In this document: in pieces, positions 1-8,252 of the stretch
Position numbering within the stretch: position 1 is the first letter of the stretch
Layout of the letters: every line of letters starts with the position of its first letter
Source of the DNA: Sediminihaliea albiluteola
GTDB taxonomy: Bacteria > Pseudomonadota > Gammaproteobacteria > Pseudomonadales > Halieaceae
Direction: 5' to 3'
NCBI RefSeq assembly: GCF_014077625.1
Contig: NZ_JACFXU010000013.1
Location: forward strand, 1,054,001-1,118,000
DNA length: 64,000 nt
Translations under genes and position numbers: made by a program
Notes under the pieces: generated by a model
The model's database searches: none
What the model saw: only the letters and a program-made list of their open reading frames with translations
Told to the model about the DNA's origin: nothing

Positions 1-694
1 TTTCCATCACTACGGTAGTGCCGGCCTGATACAACGTCATCATGTTGTAGTGCAGCGGAGCCGCATGATATAGCGGGGCCGTTGATAAGTAGACGGTTTC
101 CTCGCCAAAACCAAAAAATGCGCCCAGACTTTCAGCCAAGCCCATCGGGGCTAATACATCATCACTAGGCGGAGGTATAAAGATCCCTTTGGGCTTACCT
201 GTAGTGCCCGATGAGTAGAGCATTGCTACGCCATTGGCCTGGTCTTCGATCGGCTCCTTGGGCTGTCGGTCTACCGCTTCTTCCCAAGACTCAAACCCTT
301 CGCAAATCCCGCCGACCATAAGAAAATGCTCGACAGCCTTAGCTTCTGATAACAATTTGCTCGCCACATTGCGCAAGTTATAGCTGCCAATAAATAAGCG
401 CGCGCCACAGTTTTCAAGAATATAGGCGGTTTCAGCCTGTTGCAGATGGGTACTGATTGGCGTAAAGATGATCCCGGCCCGCTGAGCTGCCCAGCATATC
501 TCCAAAAACTGCCGATTGTTCTCCATCATCATGCCGATGTGATCGCCCTTTTTCAGCCCCAGAGAGCGGAATAAGTGCGCACCTTGATTACTGCGCTCAT
601 CCAGTTGTCCATAGGTCACTATCTCACCACTGTTGGCCATAATAATGGCGGGCTTGTGGGGGTAGGTTTGAGCGGTAATGCTGGGGTGGGGCAT
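1..694 (-). CDS. AMP-forming acyl-CoA ligase, N-terminal part (cut by window edge)
   Basis: The visible 231 residues are the N-terminal part of an ANL-superfamily acyl-CoA synthetase, which activates a carboxylic acid with ATP and loads it onto CoA in the cytoplasm. The P-loop-like signature LYSSGTTGKPKG lies at residues 159-170, and the earlier stretch around GDHIGMMMENN (50-60) is typical of the family. The ATG at 694 is preceded by a good ribosome-binding site, GGAGG. The protein continues past base 1, so its substrate-deciding C-terminal half cannot be seen. It lies downstream of the thioesterase gene on the same strand with a promoter-like element between, which fits fatty-acid or aromatic-acid use. 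The family is secure; the substrate is unknown. Confidence 0.9.
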   Translation of the reverse strand, partial: MPHPSITAQTYPHKPAIIMANSGEIVTYGQLDERSNQGAHLFRSLGLKKGDHIGMMMENNRQFLEICWAAQRAGIIFTPISTHLQQAETAYILENCGARLFIGSYNLRNVASKLLSEAKAVEHFLMVGGICEGFESWEEAVDRQPKEPIEDQANGVAMLYSSGTTGKPKGIFIPPPSDDVLAPMGLAESLGAFFGFGEETVYLSTAPLYHAAPLHYNMMTLYQAGTTVVME

Positions 695-720
695 AAGGTA
701 AATCCTCCGTAAAGACGCTG

Positions 721-738
721 TGCAGCATATGGGCTGCA
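721..738. repeat. Inverted repeat in the ligase leader
   Basis: TGCAGC and GCTGCA flank a 6-base spacer, a perfect 6-bp inverted repeat. It lies between the likely -10 element and the ribosome-binding site of the acyl-CoA ligase, where a repressor operator would sit. No particular regulator family is recognised, so the operator role is inference. Confidence 0.3.
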
Positions 739-763
739 TTTATGATTATGTTATAAAAAATAT

Positions 764-793
764 ACTATAGTGCTCAGGCTAAGGCATTAGCAA
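764..793 (-). promoter_or_regulatory. Candidate sigma70 promoter of the acyl-CoA ligase
   Basis: On the minus strand TTGCTA (793-788) is followed after 18 bases by TATAGT (769-764). Both hexamers are close to the sigma70 consensus, and the element points at the ligase start at 694. It lies in the gap after the tesB-like gene, so the ligase may be transcribed separately. There is no experimental support. Confidence 0.35.
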
Positions 794-795
794 TC

Positions 796-1635
796 TTAAC
801 GATAACGCATCAGCCCCTGCTGTACAGAAGAAGCCACTAACTCGCCACTGCGAGTAAAAAAGCGCCCCCTCGAGAGACCGCGGCCACCCATCACACACTC
901 AGCCTCTACCGTGTGCAATAGCCACTCGTCAGCGCGAAATGCTTGATGAAACCACAGCGCATGATCGAGACTGGCAACCTGTAGATCATCCTGCAAAAAA
1001 GACTGTCCGTTGGCAATGAGGCAGGCATCTATCAGTAGTGAATCCGACATATAGGCCAATAGCGCCTCGTGCAAGCCGGGCTGATCCTCAATCGGACCCC
1101 GCGTCTTGAGCCAGGCATGGAACACCGGTTTTCTGGCAACAGGCTGTTTCCAATCCACCGGGTCGAGCAAGCGCACATCGAGATCCTCTCCGGTCAGGAT
1201 CATAAAGTCTTCGTTAAAGCTGTTATCCGCGATACTGCGCTCACGCTCGTTAGGTAAAGACTCAGGTGGGGGAATATCCGGCATCGCTTGCTGAAAGCGC
1301 TCGCCCTCGCCATCTAGCATAAACGATACCGAGCACACTAAAATCGGCTTGCCTTGCTGTAGAGCGACCACTCGCCGAGAACTCAAGCTCCCGCCATCAA
1401 GTGCATGCTCCACTTCAAACACGATCTCTTCACGCGGGTTACCCGGCCGCAGAAAATAGGCATGCTGAGAGTGTACTGGTCGATCCTTGTCTACGGTTGC
1501 TGCCGCTACTCGCAGCGCCTGCCCCAGCACTTGGCCACCGTAAACTCGCATCGCCCGCGGGTGCATATTCTGAGCAAGAAAGGATTGATCCGCTTGCTGT
1601 ACGGGTGATAAGACATCGAGTAACTGGTTAAGCAT
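796..1635 (-). CDS. tesB: Acyl-CoA thioesterase II
   Basis: This 279-residue protein matches TesB, a double-hotdog thioesterase that hydrolyses medium- and long-chain acyl-CoA to free acid and CoA. The length is close to that of E. coli TesB. The N-terminal RVYGGQVLGQAL segment is typical, LDHALWFHQ carries the expected catalytic Asp, and the C-terminal ASSVQQGLMRYR carries the catalytic Gln (about residue 272). It precedes the acyl-CoA ligase on the same strand, so a CoA-activating and a CoA-releasing enzyme are neighbours. The family assignment is firm; its natural substrate is not known. Confidence 0.92.
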   Translation of the reverse strand: MLNQLLDVLSPVQQADQSFLAQNMHPRAMRVYGGQVLGQALRVAAATVDKDRPVHSQHAYFLRPGNPREEIVFEVEHALDGGSLSSRRVVALQQGKPILVCSVSFMLDGEGERFQQAMPDIPPPESLPNERERSIADNSFNEDFMILTGEDLDVRLLDPVDWKQPVARKPVFHAWLKTRGPIEDQPGLHEALLAYMSDSLLIDACLIANGQSFLQDDLQVASLDHALWFHQAFRADEWLLHTVEAECVMGGRGLSRGRFFTRSGELVASSVQQGLMRYR

Positions 1636-1773
1636 AGGGGCTATCTACTAGAATGTGTTACCGATACATTATCCGAATTCACGCCGCTCGGCCAAGCGTC
1701 GCGATGCTAGAAAGCATTTTTATTGCTTGTCGGCACAGCTAATTGGCCCCCACCATCACTAGAGGTATGTCCG

Positions 1774-2559
1774 ATGCCACAACTACTCAGCCCCGCGCAA
1801 CTGCGCCAGCGCATTCGGAGTGGTCTATATACTGGCCACACCTCAGGGCTGGCCCAAGGCTACGTACAGTGCAACCTGACTATTCTGCCGGCGGATTGGG
1901 CCGGCGACTTTTTGCGTTTTTGTCAGCTCAATCCGCGGCCCTGCCCCCTAATTGCCATGGCCAACAGCCCCGGCGATATCAGCTTGCCCTCTCTGGGGGA
2001 CATTGACATCCGCAGCGACGTATCTAGCTACCGAATATTTCGCCATGGCCAACTCGAAGATGAAGTGGCTGATATCCGTAGCTTATGGCGCGATGATTTG
2101 GTCACCTTTGCCCTGGGCTGCTCATTCTCATTTGAGGAGGCACTGCTGGCAGATGGCCTAGATGTACGCAACGTCAGCGAAGGTGTTAACGTCCCCATGT
2201 ACCGCAGCAATATTCCCTGCCAAAGTGCCGGAGACTTTGCCGGCAACATGGTGGTAAGCATGCGACCTTTTAAGGCAGCTGACGCCATCCGGGCGATACA
2301 AATCTGCACCCGCTTCCCCTCAGTACACGGCGCCCCGATACATTTCGGCGACCCCAGAATCATTGGCATAAAAGACCTCGAGCAGCCGGATTACGGTGAC
2401 CCAGTTAGCATTAAGCAAGAGGAAGTGCCAGTATTTTGGGCCTGTGGCGTCACTCCCCAAGTAGCTCTGGAGAAGGCCCGCCCACCCTTTGCTATCACCC
2501 ATAGCCCTGGCTGTATGCTGGTTACTGACCTGCGCAATAGCCAACTGGCTATCATGTAA
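1774..2559 (+). CDS. DUF1445 protein, D-glutamate cyclase N-terminal-type / putative hydro-lyase
   Basis: The 261-residue protein belongs to DUF1445 (YcsI type), often labelled putative hydro-lyase. The same domain forms the N-terminal half of human D-glutamate cyclase (DGLUCY), which converts D-glutamate to 5-oxo-D-proline. Features seen include the [10 protein letters not shown] segment, the RNIP-like YRSNIPC stretch and a C-terminal [14 protein letters not shown]. The ATG at 1774 is preceded by AGAGGT seven bases upstream; an upstream in-frame ATG at 1723 lacks a site and would add 17 residues that do not look like the family. It opens a cluster ended by the DUF4392 partner. Direct catalytic evidence for the stand-alone domain is lacking. 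Confidence 0.85.
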   Translation: MPQLLSPAQLRQRIRSGLYTGHTSGLAQGYVQCNLTILPADWAGDFLRFCQLNPRPCPLIAMANSPGDISLPSLGDIDIRSDVSSYRIFRHGQLEDEVADIRSLWRDDLVTFALGCSFSFEEALLADGLDVRNVSEGVNVPMYRSNIPCQSAGDFAGNMVVSMRPFKAADAIRAIQICTRFPSVHGAPIHFGDPRIIGIKDLEQPDYGDPVSIKQEEVPVFWACGVTPQVALEKARPPFAITHSPGCMLVTDLRNSQLAIM

Positions 2560-2585
2560 AATGTTCTACATCGCGAGTACCTAGC

Positions 2586-3320
2586 ATGCAATTGAACTGT
2601 GATCTTGGCGAAAGTTATGGCAGCTGGACCATGGGTATGGACGCCGCCGTCATGCCCCATATTCATCAGGCCAACATAGCCTGCGGTTTTCACGGCGGCG
2701 ACCCTCTCACTATCCGCAAAACTCTGGCACTAGCAGCTGAACATGGCGTGGCAGTGGGTGCCCACCCAGCCTACCCCGACTTAGTGGGCTTTGGCCGGCG
2801 CTCCATGGATTTAAGTAGCGAAGAAATCATCGCCACTTTGCTCTACCAAATAGCCGCACTCGATGGCATGGCCGCCAGTGAAGGTCTACAACTGACTTAC
2901 GTCAAACCCCACGGTGCGCTCTACAACGACATGATGGCCAAGACTGAAGTCCGTGCAGCAGTAATGGCTGCACTAGCCAGCTATCACCGACCACTCAAGC
3001 TGATGCTACTGGCCACCCCCCAAGCCCAAAGCCACCGCGATGAAGCTGCAGCGGCTGGACTCAGCGGCCTATTATTCGAGGCCTTTGCCGACCGCTGTTA
3101 CGACGATAAGGGGGCGCTGTTATCCCGTCGGCAAGCCGGCGCAGTGCTCAACCAAGAGCAAACCCTTGCCCAGGTCACCCAACTGAGCCGCAAAGGCAGC
3201 GTCACCACTGTCAGTGGCCAAGAGCTACACTTGCAAGCCGACACACTCTGCGTCCATGGCGACAACCTCGAAGCGGTCAACATCATCGCAGCGCTCCGCC
3301 AGATCGTCGAGGTCGCCTAG
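2586..3320 (+). CDS. pxpA: 5-oxoprolinase subunit A (LamB/YcsF family)
   Basis: PxpA is one of three subunits of the prokaryotic ATP-dependent 5-oxoprolinase, which opens the ring of 5-oxoproline to give glutamate. The 244-residue length is normal. The start MQLNCDLGESYG, the HQANIACGFHGGDP segment and VKPHGALYND are the conserved family motifs, including Asp and His residues of the active site. It starts 26 bases after the DUF1445 gene, and pxpB begins four bases after its stop. The ribosome-binding site is weak, so translational coupling is possible. Older names such as lactam utilization protein refer to the same family. Confidence 0.95.
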   Translation: MQLNCDLGESYGSWTMGMDAAVMPHIHQANIACGFHGGDPLTIRKTLALAAEHGVAVGAHPAYPDLVGFGRRSMDLSSEEIIATLLYQIAALDGMAASEGLQLTYVKPHGALYNDMMAKTEVRAAVMAALASYHRPLKLMLLATPQAQSHRDEAAAAGLSGLLFEAFADRCYDDKGALLSRRQAGAVLNQEQTLAQVTQLSRKGSVTTVSGQELHLQADTLCVHGDNLEAVNIIAALRQIVEVA

Positions 3321-3324
3321 GGTC

Positions 3325-4005
3325 ATGGAGCTCGTCACAGCCGGGGAAAATGCCCTGATACTCTATCTTGGTAGCAGCACCAGCCCTGCAGTCTCGGCCC
3401 AGGTGCAAGCCGCAGCTGAGGCGCTGTCAAAGGCTCTCGGCGAGGACTTGGTTGACCTAGTGCCTTCTTATGCCTCCTTGCTGGTTATTTATAACCCACT
3501 GAGAACAGATCATCTCGCTGTGCGCAAAGCCATCCTAAGAGCCACCGCCCAACTAGATACTGGCGCAGAAGATAGCCACAAAACTGTGGTTTTGCCGGTG
3601 TATTATCACCCCGAGGTTGGCGCGGATTTAGAAGCCCTGGCCCAAAATGCAGGCCTTTCGGTCGAGGATGTAATCAAACTGCACAGCCAGTGCGAGTACC
3701 GCGTCTACGCCATTGGCTTTGCGCCGGGCTTTGCCTACTTAGGCGAAGTTGACGCCCGCATTGCCGCCCCTCGCAAGGCGACGCCCAGGCAGCGTGTACC
3801 GCGCGGCGCAGTGGCAATCGCCGATCGCCAAACAGCAGTTTACCCAGCAGTCTCCCCTGGTGGCTGGAACCTTATCGGTCGCTGCCCCACGCCCATGTTC
3901 AACCCTCAAGCCGAGCCCACCATGCCCGTTGCAGTCGGCGACCGAGTGCGCTTTGAAGCGATCACTCGAGAGCGTTATCTTGCATTGGGAGGTGAACTCG
4001 AATGA
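3325..4005 (+). CDS. pxpB: 5-oxoprolinase subunit B (KipI-like)
   Basis: This is the PxpB/KipI-type subunit of 5-oxoprolinase, 226 residues from the ATG at 3325. The conserved block YAIGFAPGFAYLGEVD and the later PGGWNLIGRCP are diagnostic. An in-frame upstream start at 3214 would overlap pxpA by more than 100 bases and add a low-complexity Ser/Thr/Arg segment, so it was rejected; GAGGT about eleven bases ahead of 3325 supports the chosen start. The stop overlaps the pxpC start by four bases. In Bacillus the homologue was first described as a kinase inhibitor, but with pxpA and pxpC present the enzymatic role is more likely. Confidence 0.93.
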   Translation: MELVTAGENALILYLGSSTSPAVSAQVQAAAEALSKALGEDLVDLVPSYASLLVIYNPLRTDHLAVRKAILRATAQLDTGAEDSHKTVVLPVYYHPEVGADLEALAQNAGLSVEDVIKLHSQCEYRVYAIGFAPGFAYLGEVDARIAAPRKATPRQRVPRGAVAIADRQTAVYPAVSPGGWNLIGRCPTPMFNPQAEPTMPVAVGDRVRFEAITRERYLALGGELE

Positions 4006-4940
4006 GCATGGAAGTTTTACAGCCCGGTTTGCTAAGCCTATTACAAGATACTGGACGCTTCGGTCAGCAAAGAATTGGCCTCACTACCGGCGGCCCACTG
4101 GATCCCGAGGCTTTTACGCTGTGTAACCGCTTGCTGGGCAATGAGGCCAAGGCGACTTTGATTGAAGTTAGCTTTGGTGGTTTGGTCCTACAATCCAAGG
4201 TTAATACCTACATTTGCGTCACCGGCGCCGAACTGCCGCTGCAAATCAACGGCCGAGAGGCAGCGCTGTGGCAGGTACACAAAGTCTGTGAAGGTGATGA
4301 GATTAAGCTGGGCTTTGCCGTATCAGGTTGCCGCGCTTATCTCGGCGTAGCCGATGGCTTTAGCATCCCCGAGCAGTTTGGCAGCACCTCAACTGTCAGC
4401 CGTGAAAAGGTCGGCGGACTAGAGGGTGACAAGCTCCAAGCCGGCGACCTGCTGCCCTGCCCTACCCACCATCATAGAACACTGCGTTACTTACCCGAGG
4501 CTTGGATACCCAAGTATGCACGCGACATCACCGTGCGAGTGATTCTGGGATATCAACAGAAGCATTTTAGCCCTTTGCAGCAACGGCGTTTTTTCAGCAG
4601 CCAATACCAGGTCAGCGAGCGCTGTGATCGCATGGGCTACCGTCTAAAGGGTGCTGCTATACACTGCAGTTTAGACGGTATTTTATCTGAGGGTATCTGC
4701 TTTGGCGCCATACAAATTCCCGCAGACGGGCAGCCCATCGTGTTACTAAACGATCGGCAAACTATTGGTGGTTATCCTAAAATAGGCTCTGCTCTGTCCC
4801 TAGATGTCGCGCGACTGGCCCAGTTGACTCCCGGTGCAACCCTTAACTTTGAAGCCATCACAAGTTATGCGGCACACAATGCGCTGCACTTGGAGCACTA
4901 TCGACTGCAGCACCTGCCCCTACTGGAGGGACAAGCATGA
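4002..4940 (+). CDS. pxpC: 5-oxoprolinase subunit C (KipA / biotin-dependent carboxylase-like)
   Basis: The 312-residue protein is the third 5-oxoprolinase subunit. The N-terminal LLSLLQDTGRFGQQRIGLTTGG and the later SEGICFGAIQIPADGQPIVLLND are characteristic of the family, and the length is usual. It overlaps pxpB by ATGA at its start and the DUF4392 gene by four bases at its end, so the run pxpA to DUF4392 is very likely one transcript. Automatic annotation often calls such proteins allophanate hydrolase subunit 2 because the fold is shared; without a carboxylase partner nearby, 5-oxoprolinase is the better call. Confidence 0.93.
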   Translation: MSMEVLQPGLLSLLQDTGRFGQQRIGLTTGGPLDPEAFTLCNRLLGNEAKATLIEVSFGGLVLQSKVNTYICVTGAELPLQINGREAALWQVHKVCEGDEIKLGFAVSGCRAYLGVADGFSIPEQFGSTSTVSREKVGGLEGDKLQAGDLLPCPTHHHRTLRYLPEAWIPKYARDITVRVILGYQQKHFSPLQQRRFFSSQYQVSERCDRMGYRLKGAAIHCSLDGILSEGICFGAIQIPADGQPIVLLNDRQTIGGYPKIGSALSLDVARLAQLTPGATLNFEAITSYAAHNALHLEHYRLQHLPLLEGQA

Positions 4941-5779
4941 GCGAATTGCACCTGAGTATTGATATAGAAAATTTGCTGGTCTCACGCAACCTGCGCCATA
5001 TGCAGCTGGCCCAAGCCGCCCTGCAACCCGGCTATTACCTACGAGCCGCACAAGTCTTGCGCGCTTGCGATGGCTGTGTATTGATCGGCACGGGTTTTCC
5101 GGTAGCTGACACCTTTGAAACAGATGGCCCAGTCGGCGCTATTGCCCTCTACGAAGCCCTCTCGGCACTGGGAGCAGAACCGATACTGGTGTGTGCCCCG
5201 CCCTTAGCCACTGCCTTAGAAAAGGATTTCAGAGTGCACAGCTTAAGTGCCCGCTCATTGCCCCAAGCACGTCAAGATGCGTTCGACGCGCTGTCTTCAT
5301 TAGCACCGAATGCGGTCATTTCTATCGAGCGCCCCGGGCTCTGTGCCGATGGCCGTTACTACAATATGCGCGGCGAAGACATCAGTGCCCGCTGCGGCAT
5401 TTTCGATCCCTTTGTTGAGCTCGCTCAGTGCCCGACTATTGCCATTGGCGATGGCGGCAATGAAATTGGTATGGGTAAAATCGCCCAGGCCATCAGTTCA
5501 CTGGATATTCGTGTATCGGTCACTAGCTGTGATGAACTACTCGTTGCGGATGTGTCTAACTGGGGAGCTTATGGCCTGATCGCCTTCCTCGGGCTCTGGG
5601 CGCGCAAGGACCTTCTGGGACAAGTTTCCCCCAAGATCATCCTCGACTATCTATCAATTCGCGGCAGCGTCGATGGGGTGACCCGAGAAAACACCCCCAC
5701 CGAAGATGGCTTGGCTGCTTCCACAGGCTGCGAAGTCATTGAACAACTGCGCCAATTAACAGGCTTTGCTAGTAGCTAA
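4937..5779 (+). CDS. DUF4392 protein, D-glutamate cyclase C-terminal-type
   Basis: This 280-residue protein belongs to DUF4392, the domain forming the C-terminal half of human D-glutamate cyclase. Visible signatures are LIGTGFPVADTFETDGPVGA near residue 50, SIERPG, and the glycine-rich TIAIGDGGNEIGMGKI near residue 170. It overlaps pxpC by four bases, so it is co-transcribed with the 5-oxoprolinase. With the DUF1445 protein at the other end of the cluster, the two would recreate the mammalian two-domain enzyme as separate chains. Production of 5-oxo-D-proline from D-glutamate is inferred from the human protein and from context, not proven for this one. Confidence 0.85.
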   Translation: MSELHLSIDIENLLVSRNLRHMQLAQAALQPGYYLRAAQVLRACDGCVLIGTGFPVADTFETDGPVGAIALYEALSALGAEPILVCAPPLATALEKDFRVHSLSARSLPQARQDAFDALSSLAPNAVISIERPGLCADGRYYNMRGEDISARCGIFDPFVELAQCPTIAIGDGGNEIGMGKIAQAISSLDIRVSVTSCDELLVADVSNWGAYGLIAFLGLWARKDLLGQVSPKIILDYLSIRGSVDGVTRENTPTEDGLAASTGCEVIEQLRQLTGFASS

Positions 5780-5795
5780 AGCAGAGCTTTATACT
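5766..5795 (+). promoter_or_regulatory. Candidate promoter of dat-alr
   Basis: TTGCTA (5766-5771) and TATACT (5790-5795) are separated by 18 bases and point towards dat, whose start lies 43 bases beyond. The -35 hexamer is inside the last codons of the DUF4392 gene. It would let the transaminase and racemase be expressed apart from the 5-oxoprolinase genes. This rests on consensus matching alone. Confidence 0.4.
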
Positions 5796-5837
5796 TTTAT
5801 TGCTCCACTCACCAATAGTGATTTTAAGGTAACCCCC

Positions 5838-6695
5838 ATGAGCACAGTCTATTTAAACGGCAGTTTTATGCCGATGGCAGAAGCCAAAATATCTCCCATG
5901 GATCGTGGCTTTTTATTTGGCGATGGCATCTACGAGGTTATCCCCTCTTATGGCGGCAAACTGGTGGGTTTTGGGCCCCATATGACACGCATGCAAGACG
6001 GTCTGGATGCCCTGGAAATCCAAGTGCAGATAGATCAGGATCACTGGCGCGACATCAGCCAGCAATTAATAGAGCGTAACGGTGGCGGCAACCTCGGAAT
6101 CTACCTACACATTAGCCGCGGCGCCGACTCACGGCGCCACCACGCTTACCCGGAAAATATTGCACCGACCCTCTTCGCTTTTGCTTTTGAGATCCCACCC
6201 GCGCCACAAGCCGACAAAGCGCTAGCCAGCACTTACAAAGTATCCACCACCGAAGATCTGCGCTGGAAACGCTGCAATATCAAATCCACAGCACTGCTTG
6301 GCAACGTGATGCACTATCAGCAGGGCTACGCCAATGGCCACAACGAAACCATTCTCTACAATGCCCAAAAAGAGCTAACCGAAGCAGCTGCCTGCAACGT
6401 GTTTGTGGTCAAGGACGGGGTAGTTGCCACGCCCGACTTGGACTATCAGAAACTGCCCGGCATCACGCGTTTTATGGCTATCGACATCCTGCGCCGCGAT
6501 GGCAACATCCCAGTTGAGGAGCGCACAGTGAGCTTGGCAGAATTACGCGATGCCGACGAAGTGTGGCTGTCGAGCTCCAGTAAAGAGCTAGCGCCGGTAG
6601 TCGAAATCGACGGTGCCCCAGTGGGTGATGGTAAGGTCGGCGATGTATGGCTCGCAGCTCAAAGCCTGTTCGTCAAACACCGCTACGACTACTAA
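5838..6695 (+). CDS. dat: D-amino acid aminotransferase
   Basis: A fold-type IV PLP aminotransferase of 285 residues that interconverts D-alanine plus 2-oxoglutarate with pyruvate plus D-glutamate. The PLP lysine is K149 in RCNIKSTALLGNV, and RGADSRRHHAYP (about 94-105) matches the carboxylate-trap loop that separates D-amino acid from branched-chain enzymes. The ATG at 5838 has AAGGTAA upstream; an earlier in-frame start at 5766 would overlap the previous gene. The stop TAA overlaps the alr ATG. A 4-amino-4-deoxychorismate lyase is the main alternative, but the loop and the racemase neighbour favour Dat. Confidence 0.88.
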   Translation: MSTVYLNGSFMPMAEAKISPMDRGFLFGDGIYEVIPSYGGKLVGFGPHMTRMQDGLDALEIQVQIDQDHWRDISQQLIERNGGGNLGIYLHISRGADSRRHHAYPENIAPTLFAFAFEIPPAPQADKALASTYKVSTTEDLRWKRCNIKSTALLGNVMHYQQGYANGHNETILYNAQKELTEAAACNVFVVKDGVVATPDLDYQKLPGITRFMAIDILRRDGNIPVEERTVSLAELRDADEVWLSSSSKELAPVVEIDGAPVGDGKVGDVWLAAQSLFVKHRYDY

Positions 6696-7807
6696 TGGCG
6701 CGCCCCACTCAAGCGCGGCTGAATCTCGATGCACTGCGCCATAATGTCAAGCTGGCACAGTCATTGGCGCCGCAGTCCCGCTTAATGGCTGTCGTTAAAG
6801 CCAACGCTTACGGCCACGGCGCGCTGGCAATGGCCAGCGCGCTGGAGCCCTACAGTGACGCCATGGCTGTCGCTTGTATTGAAGAAGCACTAGAGCTCAG
6901 AGAGTCTGGGATCAAGGCACCACTGCTGTTGCTAGAGGGTCCATTCGAGCCGGCAGAATTAGCTGTTGCCGCGGCCAATAACTTTTGGCTGATGATCGAC
7001 AATGAGCGACAACTCAAGTGGCTAGAACAGGCACGCTTAACAGCAGCCCTGCATTGCTGGCTGAAAATAGACACTGGCATGCACCGGCTGGGTTTTGCAC
7101 CACAACGCTGCGCCGAGCTTTTCCACCACTTAAGCAATATGCCACAGCACCGTGGCAGCCCAGTACTCTGCACGCACTTTGCCTCTGCCGACGAAGTGGA
7201 TCCCCGCGGCACCGAGCAGCAACTGGCCTGCTTTGCATCAGCTTGCGCTGGGCTCAAGGCAGAGCGCAGCGCCGCCAATTCACCGGGCTTACTCGCCTGG
7301 CCCCAGTCACACTACGAGTGGGTTCGCCCGGGTTATATGCTGTGGGGTAACTCACCCTTTGGCAGCCGCTCACAGGTCAATGCCGATCAATTGCGTCCGG
7401 TAATGACCTTAGAGTCGGCCATTATCTCGCTGCGCGATGTCCCCAGCGGCAGTGCTGTTGGCTACGGCGGCTCCTGGGTGGCACAGCGCCCCTCTCGTAT
7501 TGCCACAGTGGCCATTGGCTATGGAGATGGCTACCCGCGCAACGCAATGAATGGCACGCCGGTATTAGTGAAAGGCCAGCGTGCAGCGCTGGCTGGACGG
7601 GTGTCTATGGATATGATTACTGTTGACGTCAGCGATATTGATGCTGTAAACATTGGTGACCCCGTCACCCTCTGGGGTGAAGGCCTGCCGATTGCGGAGG
7701 TTGCCGAACACGCCGCCACCATTGGCTATGAACTCCTCACCCGCATGCCGCTGAGAACCCCCCGAGTTGTCACCGGCTCTAGCACAACAGGGGCGCCGAA
7801 CAATTAA
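6695..7807 (+). CDS. alr: Alanine racemase
   Basis: PLP-dependent alanine racemase of fold type III, 370 residues, converting L- and D-alanine. The PLP lysine is K35 in AVVKANAYGHG; the C-terminal domain carries SAVGYGGSWV with the second catalytic Tyr, followed by IGYGDGYPR and GRVSMDMITVD. The start at 6695 shares bases with the dat stop (TAATG), which implies translational coupling; an in-frame start at 6647 would lie inside dat and was rejected. Coupling to Dat gives a direct L-Ala to D-Ala to D-Glu route. It may be biosynthetic for peptidoglycan or the catabolic (DadX) type; sequence alone does not decide. Confidence 0.95.
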   Translation: MARPTQARLNLDALRHNVKLAQSLAPQSRLMAVVKANAYGHGALAMASALEPYSDAMAVACIEEALELRESGIKAPLLLLEGPFEPAELAVAAANNFWLMIDNERQLKWLEQARLTAALHCWLKIDTGMHRLGFAPQRCAELFHHLSNMPQHRGSPVLCTHFASADEVDPRGTEQQLACFASACAGLKAERSAANSPGLLAWPQSHYEWVRPGYMLWGNSPFGSRSQVNADQLRPVMTLESAIISLRDVPSGSAVGYGGSWVAQRPSRIATVAIGYGDGYPRNAMNGTPVLVKGQRAALAGRVSMDMITVDVSDIDAVNIGDPVTLWGEGLPIAEVAEHAATIGYELLTRMPLRTPRVVTGSSTTGAPNN

Positions 7808-7857
7808 TTGCCAGATCGGCTATACTGTATGGCCATAAATAGCAAAGGAATAAAGGA

Positions 7858-8043
7858 ATGGCCGCTAAACCGCATCGCGCTCCAGCTAAAAAGAAACAGC
7901 CAGCAGCAGTAGAAACATCCTCTTCCATTGAAGAACAAACCGCGGCCTTTTTGGCCTCAGGTGGCAAAGTTGATCAGATTCAATCTGGTATCAGCGGCCA
8001 GCAAGGAGGTTATTATGCCCGCTCTAGCCAAAACAAGAAGTAA
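7858..8043 (+). CDS. Small basic protein with a FLxxGGKVxxI motif
   Basis: A 61-residue, lysine-rich protein. Its N-terminus (AAKPHRAPAKKKQPA) is basic and probably disordered; the middle has SSIEEQTAAFLASGGKVDQI, followed by a Gly/Gln/Ser tail. The FLxxGGKVxxI core resembles the end of the RNA-polymerase-binding regulator SutA of Pseudomonas, but this protein lacks the long acidic N-terminal arm, so the likeness may be only a shared motif. AAAGGAAT precedes the ATG and no other frame is better. It lies alone between alr and ppx. A real gene is likely; its function is unknown. Confidence 0.7.
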   Translation: MAAKPHRAPAKKKQPAAVETSSSIEEQTAAFLASGGKVDQIQSGISGQQGGYYARSSQNKK

Positions 8044-8057
8044 GATTTGACCCACCT

Positions 8058-8074
8058 GGGACGCCACGCGTCCC
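8058..8074. terminator. Short hairpin after the small basic protein gene
   Basis: GGGACGC and GCGTCCC flank a 3-base loop, 15 bases after the stop codon of the small basic protein. No T-run follows, so this is at best a weak terminator or an RNA-stabilising hairpin. Confidence 0.35.
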
Positions 8075-8252
8075 CAAGCGCCCCTCTATCCATCTGAATC
8101 TTAAAACGCCCAACAGCAAGCAGCCTAGCGTCAGACTTATGGCGCGGTTACTTGAGCAATATTGTTATAACATTCAGCGTGGGATTGATCTGGCATCAAG
8201 TCAAAAAACCAGTACTATAAACTGCCACTAAGCACTCAGGAACAATACGCTT

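Noticed and set aside
2028-2544. Open frames on the minus strand opposite the DUF1445 gene
   Set aside because: They overlap a gene with clear family motifs, have no ribosome-binding site of note and show no recognisable domains.
3214-3324. N-terminal extension of pxpB
   Set aside because: It overlaps pxpA in another frame and gives a Ser/Thr/Arg-rich stretch unlike the family; GAGGT before 3325 fits better.
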